From NCBI GenBank assembly GCA_011065005.1, contig JAAKFP010000050.1:1-9998 (forward strand): DNA of 9,998 nucleotides, read 5' to 3'. The translations under genes and the position numbers were made by a program. The notes under the pieces are model-generated. The model did no database searches. It saw only the letters and a list, made by a program, of their open reading frames with translations, and was not told where the DNA came from. Of the stretch, positions 1 to 5,232 are shown piece after piece. Position 1 is the stretch's first letter. Each line of letters begins with the position of its first letter. The stretch comes from Chlamydiota bacterium. GTDB taxonomy: Bacteria > Chlamydiota > Chlamydiia > Chlamydiales > Waddliaceae.

Positions 1-123
1 GTTGGTTCTGGTTGTCGAGGACATATGGGACCCTTTTCCGAAGAGATGCAACAACGGATCAACGATGCCATCAATTTTGGTTTATCTCCAGATTATAATG
101 GCTTCGTCCTTAAAACAACTTAA
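1..123 (+). CDS. C-terminal fragment of an unrecognised protein (5' end outside window)
   Basis: Frame 1 is open from the first base and ends at TAA 121-123, giving the last 40 residues of a protein. The tail contains the stretch GHMGPFSEEMQQRINDAI (residues 8-24 or so of the fragment) followed by an NFGLSPDYNG segment and ends LKTT. The composition is that of a soluble, partly helical protein and is more protein-like than the overlapping frame-2 reading. A hairpin terminator starts 15 bases after the stop, which supports this frame as the real gene end. I do not recognise the family and assign no function. Confidence 0.55.
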   Translation, partial: VGSGCRGHMGPFSEEMQQRINDAINFGLSPDYNGFVLKTT

Positions 124-138
124 TTTGAGGTTTGCTTT

Positions 139-173
139 ATACCCTTCTCACGTATCTGTAGGGTATCTTTTTT
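139..173 (+). terminator. Rho-independent terminator of the upstream partial gene
   Basis: A 7-bp perfect stem, ATACCCT (139-145) with AGGGTAT (160-166), encloses a 14-nt loop and is followed by C and six T (168-173). It lies 15 bases after the stop of the partial gene and points the same way. The stem is short, so strength is uncertain. Confidence 0.6.
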
Positions 174-180
174 ACAGGGC

Positions 181-233
181 GAAGCCTTTGGAGTGCGCGG
201 AGCAATCCGCGCTTTTCGATCCGGAAAGGCCTC
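181..233. repeat. Two-tier palindromic element with GCAA tetraloop
   Basis: The inner stem GCGCGGA (195-201) pairs perfectly with TCCGCGC (206-212) around a GCAA loop, a GNRA-type tetraloop. The outer arms GAAGCCTTT (181-189) and AAAGGCCTC (225-233) pair at 8 of 9 positions. No coding frame in this stretch looks genuine. It resembles the short intergenic palindromes (REP-like) that are dispersed in many bacterial genomes, but only one copy is visible here, so the repeat status is inferred. Confidence 0.5.
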
Positions 234-308
234 TTTTACCTTAATATTTCTTCACCAAGTCGCGTTGTTAAAAAGGGTGATAATTGAGTTAGTTAGGGAA
301 TCATCCGC

Positions 309-374
309 TTGACCATTACGATATAAATTCCGTAATAGCCAAGGCCAAAACGGAATTCATGTCATAATGGTCAA
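309..374. repeat. 25-bp-arm inverted repeat overlapping the ATPase stop codon
   Basis: The left arm (309-333) starts TTGACCATTA and the right arm (350-374) ends TAATGGTCAA. The arms match at 22 of 25 positions with a 16-nt spacer, and all three differences are transitions. The right arm includes the ATPase stop codon (371-373, minus strand). It could act as a bidirectional 3' hairpin, but no T-run follows on either strand, so a classical terminator is not supported. A miniature mobile element or element-end remnant is the alternative. Confidence 0.6.
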
Positions 375-1573
375 AACATCCAATTTTTTACAGGGCCGCC
401 CTCTAGTCCTTGCGGGTTTAATGCTTTTGCTGCGTGGGAGAAGTGCAACAGTTGTACATCCTTAATCTTATGTTCGTCCGATCCTGAATAAATCAAAGCA
501 GGGTTTTGACATCGATCGCCAACTAGACTTTTAAATAACGATAATCCCCTCAAGAAAGACTTATTAAAAGTTTTTGCTGATTTGATTTCGATTGGAACAA
601 GATCATGGCCACGCTGAAACAGCACATCAATCTCATTGTGATGGGAATCACGATAGAAGTAAAGCCTATGTTCAAGCCCTTGATTCCATCTTGCTTTTAT
701 TAGTTCAAGGATAATCAAATTTTCAACTAAATTACCACGTAAAGGATCCCTTTCGATTTGAGACACGTTTTCAATTCCAAGCAAATAAGCGGCTAAACCA
801 ACATCACAGAAATATAATTTCGGAGACTTAATGATTCGCTTTCCAAAATTTTCAAAATAAGGTGGCAATAAAAAAATGAGATATGAAGCTTCAAGAATTG
901 ACAGCCAGTGGGTAATTGTTTTTGCTGTCACCCCAACTTCACCAGCTAAACTCTCTTTATTAAAGATTTGACCTATTCGACCAGCACACAACTTCAAAAA
1001 TCTCTGGAATAGCTGCAGATTTTTAATCTCTATCATTTGATGCAAATCTCTTTCAAGATACGTTTGAACATAGTTGCCATAGGCTTTACTTGGATTTAAT
1101 AGGTCTTTATATACTCTTGGAAAGCAGCCTTGATACAAAATCTCGTCTAGTGTGAAATCGATACCCTCTGCTTTAAATTCTTCCATGCTCATTGGCAACA
1201 AATGCAAAATCGAGGTTCGTCCTGCTAAAGATTGTGCAATAGCACCACGTAGTCCTACTTGATGGCTTCCTGTTAAAATGAACATTCCCTTAATTTTCGA
1301 CTCATCCACTCGTACTTGAATTTCAGATAATAACTTGGGGCACCGCTGAATTTCATCCAATACAGCTCCATTGGGATAACTATCAAGAAAGCCTATTGGA
1401 TCCGTTTCTGCAAGTTCCCTTGAGCGTAAAGACTCTAAATTTACATATGGTTTTTCAGGAAAGACTTCCCTGACGATCGTTGTTTTCCCCGATTGCCTTG
1501 GACCAGTAACCGTGACAACGGGGTATTGTTTTGACATGGATCTTAATTCTTTGCTCATCTGCCGTTTAAACAT
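371..1573 (-). CDS. AAA-type ATPase with DUF4143 C-terminal region (AAA_14 family)
   Basis: The 400-residue protein has an N-terminal P-loop ATPase domain: Walker A GPRQSGKTT at residues 24-32, Walker B AVLDEIQ at 70-76, and a sensor-like LTGSHQ at 100-105. The YLERDL segment near residue 172 leads into a winged-helix-like region (AGEVGVTAKTITHWL) and a DUF4143 part. An EID then IEIKSAK pattern near residues 314-333 resembles a degenerate PD-(D/E)xK nuclease fold. Length is usual for the family, whose cellular role is poorly defined; members are often solitary and laterally transferred. ATG at 1571-1573 is preceded by GAGG (1579-1582, minus strand) at 5-base spacing. Three sampled lines of the gene (721-780, 841-900, 1381-1440) have 61 G+C in 180 bases (34%), against 49% in sampled lines of dxr and of the ABC/UbiA genes, which points to acquisition. 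No partner gene lies beside it. The extreme C-terminus (after about residue 384) overlaps repeat sequence and may not be ancestral. Confidence 0.9.
   Translation of the reverse strand: MFKRQMSKELRSMSKQYPVVTVTGPRQSGKTTIVREVFPEKPYVNLESLRSRELAETDPIGFLDSYPNGAVLDEIQRCPKLLSEIQVRVDESKIKGMFILTGSHQVGLRGAIAQSLAGRTSILHLLPMSMEEFKAEGIDFTLDEILYQGCFPRVYKDLLNPSKAYGNYVQTYLERDLHQMIEIKNLQLFQRFLKLCAGRIGQIFNKESLAGEVGVTAKTITHWLSILEASYLIFLLPPYFENFGKRIIKSPKLYFCDVGLAAYLLGIENVSQIERDPLRGNLVENLIILELIKARWNQGLEHRLYFYRDSHHNEIDVLFQRGHDLVPIEIKSAKTFNKSFLRGLSLFKSLVGDRCQNPALIYSGSDEHKIKDVQLLHFSHAAKALNPQGLEGGPVKNWMF
384..396. repeat. Second copy of a 13-base direct repeat (first copy 168-180)
   Basis: TTTTTTACAGGGC occurs exactly at 168-180 and again at 384-396. 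The second copy lies inside the last codons of the minus-strand ATPase gene. The two copies bracket the palindromes at 181-233 and 309-374. It may be a duplication scar or part of a longer dispersed repeat. Confidence 0.4.
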
Positions 1574-1606
1574 CTGATCCTCAAGATTTTTCTTCTTTAC
1601 AATTTG

Positions 1607-1635
1607 ATTCTAACAAAAAGCTCTTTTTTGTGCAA
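1607..1635 (-). promoter_or_regulatory. Candidate promoter for the ATPase gene
   Basis: On the minus strand, TAGAAT (1607-1612) is a good -10 and TTGCAC (1630-1635) a weak -35, with 17-bp spacing. It lies 34 bases before the ATG. The left arm of a 13-bp inverted repeat covers the -35, so binding of a regulator there would be expected to interfere with transcription. Confidence 0.35.
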
Positions 1636-1666
1636 ATCCGGACATCAACTCCTGATTTACACAAAA
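1626..1666. repeat. 13-bp inverted repeat upstream of the ATPase gene
   Basis: TTTTGTGCAAATC (1626-1638) and GATTTACACAAAA (1654-1666) are reverse complements at 12 of 13 positions, with a 15-nt spacer. The left arm overlaps the candidate -35 of the ATPase promoter. It could be an operator, or the collapsed ends of an insertion element: from memory, IS256-type ends carry similar outward TTTACACAAAA strings, which I cannot verify here. Confidence 0.5.
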
Positions 1667-1702
1667 CTAAGGGGTTGTATAAAAGTAAACTTTACATTTA
1701 TG

Positions 1703-1798
1703 CTGACATAGCGCTTCAGCTGCAAGGCGCAAATCCGCAGCCAACTTCTTAGTTTTCAAGGATTTGCAACGTAGCAGATGAAGATGCTGTGATATCAG
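1703..1798. repeat. 96-nt imperfect palindrome between the ATPase gene and dxr
   Basis: The core is a perfect 8-bp pair, GCAAATCC (1729-1736) with GGATTTGC (1760-1767). Outside it, CTGACATAGCGCTTCAGCTG (from 1703) matches the reverse complement of 1774-1798 (ends GATATCAG) with small gaps: CTGAYAT, AGC, CTTCA and CTGC blocks recur in the same order. The whole stretch can fold as one long hairpin with bulges. No coding frame in it looks genuine. A miniature transposon-like repeat or a structured RNA are both possible; it lies upstream of the dxr promoter, so it would not be in the dxr leader. Confidence 0.5.
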
Positions 1799-1802
1799 AA
1801 AT

Positions 1803-1821
1803 GTGCAAGTTATTTTTGCAC
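1803..1821. promoter_or_regulatory. Operator-like dyad upstream of the dxr promoter
   Basis: GTGCAA (1803-1808) and TTGCAC (1816-1821) form a perfect 6-bp dyad with a 7-base spacer, ending 16 bases before the dxr -35. TGTGCAA also occurs in the inverted repeat at 1626-1638. This could be a regulator site, but a chance dyad is not excluded. Confidence 0.3.
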
Positions 1822-1837
1822 GGTTCCTTAGTCTTCA

Positions 1838-1865
1838 TTGACATTCCCGTTTGATTTGCTATACT
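1838..1865 (+). promoter_or_regulatory. Near-consensus sigma-70-type promoter of dxr
   Basis: A perfect -35 TTGACA (1838-1843), a 16-bp spacer and -10 TATACT (1860-1865) are seen, with an extended -10 TG at 1857-1858. Transcription would start near 1871-1873, leaving a leader of about 20 bases. It contains the AGGTG ribosome binding site at 1879-1883. Confidence 0.8.
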
Positions 1866-1890
1866 AAGTCTCTTTTTTAGGTGTTTGGCA

Positions 1891-3027
1891 ATGAAAAGGA
1901 TAGCAATACTCGGAAGTACAGGATCCATCGGACAAAACACTCTGAAGGTGGCCCGCAACCTCGGCGAAGAGGTGCAGGTTGTTGCTATTGCCGCAAAATC
2001 CAATATCGACCTCCTCGAACAGCAAGCCCAAGAATTCCAGCCCGACATCATTGCAGTCTTCGATGAAGACAAAGCCTTGCAACTCGCAAAAAAGCTCCCT
2101 AAGACAGAGGTCGTCGCTGGAATAGAGGGACTCGAAGCGGTCGCTTCCCACCCCAACGTTGACTTTGTCGTCTCTGCGATCACCGGAACCATTGGTTTGG
2201 CACCAACCCTTGCGGCTATTCATGCCAAAAAAGATGTGGGTCTGGCCAACAAGGAAGCTCTTGTATCTGGCGGGGCTCTGGTGATGTCCCTTGTGCAAGA
2301 AAAAGGGGTAAACCTCGTCCCTATTGACAGCGAGCACAGTGCAATTTTTCAGTGCCTTAATGGGGAAAAAAACGAGAATGTACACCGCCTCATTTTAACA
2401 TCTTCAGGGGGACCCTTCCGAAATTACACTTCAAAACAATTGTCAAATGTTACCATAGATCAGGCGCTCTCCCATCCCACATGGAAGATGGGTCCTAAAA
2501 TTACGATTGATTCCTCTACATTGATGAATAAGGGACTAGAAGTGATCGAAGCACACTGGCTGTTCGATATGCCTATCGAGAAAATCGATGTTGTGGTTCA
2601 TCCCCAAAGCATCATTCATAGCATGGTGGAGTTTGTCGATGGTTCGATGCTAGCGCAGATGAGTGCCCCTAGCATGATCGTCCCCATTCAGTACGCCATC
2701 ACCTATCCGGACCGGAAGCCGGGGCTCCTAAAACCTTTCGATTTTGTGAAAAATGGGACTTTGCAGTTTTTTCAACCAGATTTTGGGAAATTTCGTTGCT
2801 TGCAGCTCGCCTATGATGCCGTAAAACAGGGAGGAACCCTTGCCTGCTATATGAATGCCGCAAACGAGGTGCTCGTCCACCGCTTTCTCGATCGGCAGAT
2901 CTCCTGGCTCGATATCGCTGATAAGCTGGAAACCTTGATGTCAAAACACCCCTCTCAGAAAGTCGATTCTCTGGAAATTGTCCTAGAAACAGACCGCCTA
3001 GCCCGAAAAGAGGCCGCTGCGGTCTAA
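1891..3027 (+). CDS. dxr: 1-deoxy-D-xylulose 5-phosphate reductoisomerase
   Basis: This cytosolic enzyme rearranges and reduces 1-deoxy-D-xylulose 5-phosphate to 2-C-methyl-D-erythritol 4-phosphate with NADPH and a divalent metal, the first committed step of the MEP isoprenoid pathway. The 378-residue protein has the N-terminal dinucleotide-binding motif GSTGSIG at 8-14 and the ANKEALV segment at 119-125. The metal ligands are D146 and E148 in PIDSEHSAIFQ, and E217 in STLMNKGLEVIEA. The substrate-loop stretch SGGPFR is at 172-177 and the HPTWKMG loop at 195-201. Length is normal. I chose ATG 1891 because AGGTG (1879-1883) sits 7 bases ahead of it; an in-frame TTG at 1885 would add only two residues and is too close to that site. 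A strong promoter lies just upstream. rseP follows in the same direction after 100 bases, the order known from Chlamydia. Confidence 0.97.
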   Translation: MKRIAILGSTGSIGQNTLKVARNLGEEVQVVAIAAKSNIDLLEQQAQEFQPDIIAVFDEDKALQLAKKLPKTEVVAGIEGLEAVASHPNVDFVVSAITGTIGLAPTLAAIHAKKDVGLANKEALVSGGALVMSLVQEKGVNLVPIDSEHSAIFQCLNGEKNENVHRLILTSSGGPFRNYTSKQLSNVTIDQALSHPTWKMGPKITIDSSTLMNKGLEVIEAHWLFDMPIEKIDVVVHPQSIIHSMVEFVDGSMLAQMSAPSMIVPIQYAITYPDRKPGLLKPFDFVKNGTLQFFQPDFGKFRCLQLAYDAVKQGGTLACYMNAANEVLVHRFLDRQISWLDIADKLETLMSKHPSQKVDSLEIVLETDRLARKEAAAV

Positions 3028-3031
3028 TCTA

Positions 3032-3061
3032 TTGCGCATATAGCCGTTTTTGTGGCATACT
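3032..3061 (+). promoter_or_regulatory. Weak candidate promoter for rseP
   Basis: TTGCGC (3032-3037) and CATACT (3056-3061), 18-bp spacing, with TG at 3053-3054 giving an extended -10. It falls in the 100-base gap after dxr. No T-tailed hairpin ends dxr, so rseP may also be read from the dxr promoter. Confidence 0.3.
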
Positions 3062-3127
3062 TCTATTATTGTTTTGCACAAAATATCTGAGGGAAAATCC
3101 TTTTAACAAAAATGATGAAATATACCG

Positions 3128-5092
3128 ATGTTTGCTAATTTTATTTACGTTATCTTTGCTATTTTAGGTCTTAGTTTTTTAATCTTCATCCACGAGCTCG
3201 GTCATTACTGGATGGCTCGAAGAGTGGGAATGCGTGTCGAGGCGTTTGCCATAGGATTTGGGAAGCCCATATATACGTGGGTAAGAGATGGCGTGAAATG
3301 GCATATCGGATGGCTCCTCTTTGGGGGATATGTCAAAATTGCTGGCACAGAAACTGACGACAAGGTCGATCCCTACACAATACCCGATGGTTTTTTTGGA
3401 AAAAAACCTTTTGATCGCATCAAAGTTGCCTTCATGGGTCCCTTTGTCAACTTGCTTTTCGCTTTGCTGGTATTTGCTTTGCTTTGGATTAGCGGAGGCA
3501 GAGACAAAAATTTCTCGGAATTTACAACGAAGATCGGTTGGGTCGATACCAATTCAGAGCTTTATACCTTGGGATTGCGGCCTGGCGATGAAATCACGGA
3601 ATATGACGATTACGCTTTTCAGAGCTATAAAGATCACCTATACGCACCGATGATTGGCTCTGGAGACATCAAAGTCAAAGGGTTCAAGGTAGATTACGAG
3701 TCGGGAAAGAAAGAGGAGTTTGAATACACAGTCAACCCTTACTCACATCCGTCTTATTTCGATAAGGACATCACCACAGCTGGAATTTTTCACTCTGCAA
3801 GTTATCTCATTTATGATCGTCTTCCTGATGGAGAAGAGAATCTCCTTCCTGATGGATCGCCGCTCAAAGACAGCGGCATCCAATATGGTGATCGTATTGT
3901 ATGGGTTGACGGGGAATTTATCTTTTCGAATACACAACTTAGCGAACTGTTGAATGATGGACAAGTTTTGTTGACAATCAGAAGAGGAAGAGAAACGCTC
4001 CTTCGACGTGTACCCCGAGTTTTGGTGCAAGAGCTTCGACCCAATACCGAATTTCGTGAGGAATTGATCGATTGGCAGCATGAGGTGGGAATGCCAAATC
4101 GAAGGTTCCAAAATTTATATATGATCCCCTATAACCTGACGTACGACTGCGTGATCGAAAATGATCTAAGGTTTGTGGACAAAGGGGATCGAGAGAAATC
4201 GTTTCCGGAACATATCTATTCCGAGCTCGATGGTCCGCTAAAGGCTGGAGATAAAATTATTGCTGTGCAGGGAAAACCCGTTTCCTTGTCGTATGATCTC
4301 TTAGGGAAAATTCAGGAAAAACGGGTGAACGTTATCGTTCAGCGCGATCCCAAGGCAATAGAAGAGATATCTTGGAAGAATGCTGATGATAGCTTTTCTC
4401 AAAATATCGATTGGAGCCACTTAGCAAAAATTGCAAAGAGCATAGGCATGAGGAAGCGGGTTTCTACGCTTGGAAACCTCCATCTTTTGAATCCTATCAA
4501 ACCAAAAGTTCGCTCCGACTTCCCCATGTCTGATGAAGCAAAGGCATGGTTGGCAACAGAACGATTAGAAAGGCGTAAGCAGATCGAAGAGATCGAAGAC
4601 ACAGAGAAAAAGGCTCACCTTCTTCATTTTTTGGACAGTAGGGAAAGTCAGCTTATCTTGGGACTGCCCAATCCTCAAGATCGTCCTGTTACGTACAACC
4701 CTCTTCCTACAAACCAATTCCTCATTGTTTCGCGGGAAATTGGACGCACACTGCAGGCTTTGTTTTCGGGGGCGTTGAGTCCAAAATACATCACCGGCCC
4801 TGTAGGGATTGTTTACGTTATGCAGTCTACCTCAATGGTTAGCTTGAAAGAGTCCCTTTTCTGGATTGGTGCGATCAGCCTAAACTTGGGAATCTTAAAT
4901 CTTTTGCCTATTCCCATTCTCGATGGAGGGACGATTCTCTTGTCGTTCTTTGAAATGGTTACCAGAAGACGAATTAAGCCGAAAACTCTTGAGAAAGTTG
5001 TTCTTCTCTTTGCGATTTTACTCATTTCCTTTTTTGTGTTTCTTACGTACAACGACATCATTCGTGTTTTCGGTCACTTTTTTGGGATGTAG
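3128..5092 (+). CDS. rseP: RseP-like site-2 zinc metalloprotease with expanded PDZ region
   Basis: This inner-membrane protease would cut transmembrane substrates within the bilayer; RseP relatives cleave anti-sigma factors and leftover signal peptides. The zinc site is HELGH at residues 22-26 in the first membrane helix, paired with the LDGG motif at 598-601 in NLLPIPILDGG. FGGYVKI (65-71) and the second helix GPFVNLLFALL (104-114) are typical. A last membrane helix lies near 624-642. Between these, the large extracytoplasmic part has three PDZ-like turns: LGLRPGDEI (148-156), SGIQYGDRI (249-257) and LKAGDKI (about 371-377). At 654 residues it is far longer than the roughly 450 of E. coli RseP, but close to the long chlamydial versions. 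ATG 3128 is the only start fitting the first helix; no clear ribosome binding site precedes it. It follows dxr, as in Chlamydia. The natural substrate cannot be told from sequence. Confidence 0.93.
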   Translation: MFANFIYVIFAILGLSFLIFIHELGHYWMARRVGMRVEAFAIGFGKPIYTWVRDGVKWHIGWLLFGGYVKIAGTETDDKVDPYTIPDGFFGKKPFDRIKVAFMGPFVNLLFALLVFALLWISGGRDKNFSEFTTKIGWVDTNSELYTLGLRPGDEITEYDDYAFQSYKDHLYAPMIGSGDIKVKGFKVDYESGKKEEFEYTVNPYSHPSYFDKDITTAGIFHSASYLIYDRLPDGEENLLPDGSPLKDSGIQYGDRIVWVDGEFIFSNTQLSELLNDGQVLLTIRRGRETLLRRVPRVLVQELRPNTEFREELIDWQHEVGMPNRRFQNLYMIPYNLTYDCVIENDLRFVDKGDREKSFPEHIYSELDGPLKAGDKIIAVQGKPVSLSYDLLGKIQEKRVNVIVQRDPKAIEEISWKNADDSFSQNIDWSHLAKIAKSIGMRKRVSTLGNLHLLNPIKPKVRSDFPMSDEAKAWLATERLERRKQIEEIEDTEKKAHLLHFLDSRESQLILGLPNPQDRPVTYNPLPTNQFLIVSREIGRTLQALFSGALSPKYITGPVGIVYVMQSTSMVSLKESLFWIGAISLNLGILNLLPIPILDGGTILLSFFEMVTRRRIKPKTLEKVVLLFAILLISFFVFLTYNDIIRVFGHFFGM

Positions 5093-5094
5093 TT

Positions 5095-5123
5095 TTGTTG
5101 ATGTTTCATAGGAACCATAAAAT
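5095..5123 (+). promoter_or_regulatory. Candidate promoter for the ABC-UbiA operon
   Basis: TTGTTG (5095-5100) and TAAAAT (5118-5123) are spaced by 17 bases. The -10 matches consensus at 5 of 6, the -35 only at 3. If used, transcription would start inside the left arm of the following palindrome, putting much of that hairpin into the operon leader. Confidence 0.3.
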
Positions 5124-5125
5124 TA

Positions 5126-5206
5126 ACCACCGAGTTCACAGAGAACACAGAGAGATAAAAATTTCTAATTTATTTTTCTCTCTGTGTTCTCTGTGAACTC
5201 GGTGGT
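5126..5206. repeat. Perfect 30-bp-arm palindrome made of 9-bp units
   Basis: The left arm (5126-5155) and right arm (5177-5206) are exact reverse complements over 30 bases, with a 21-nt A/T-rich spacer. Each arm is ACC plus three 9-bp units: ACCGAGTTC, ACAGAGAAC, ACAGAGAGA. A T-rich stretch (5213-5221) follows the right arm, so the RNA hairpin could end rseP transcripts. It starts 33 bases after the rseP stop and ends 26 bases before the next start. A diverged forward copy of one arm is at 9740-9769. Similar CACCGAGGACACAGAG-type repeats are, to my recollection, dispersed in many bacterial genomes. Confidence 0.85.
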
Positions 5207-5232
5207 GAGAGTTTTATTTTTAGCGGTTTAAA

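Noticed and set aside
2..244. 80-residue open frame on the plus strand at the left edge
   Set aside because: Frame 1 in the same place gives a more protein-like tail ending at 123 and followed by a terminator; the longer frame runs through the terminator and the hairpin.
1885..1890. TTG start two codons before the dxr ATG
   Set aside because: The ribosome binding site at 1879-1883 is correctly spaced for ATG 1891 and too close to TTG 1885.
1749..2385. Two long minus-strand open frames over the dxr 5' region
   Set aside because: They are antisense shadows of dxr, which has clear catalytic motifs, a ribosome binding site and a promoter.
3005..3030. Possible terminator after dxr (GGCCGC with GCGGTC)
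   Set aside because: The pairing is imperfect with almost no loop, and no T-run follows.
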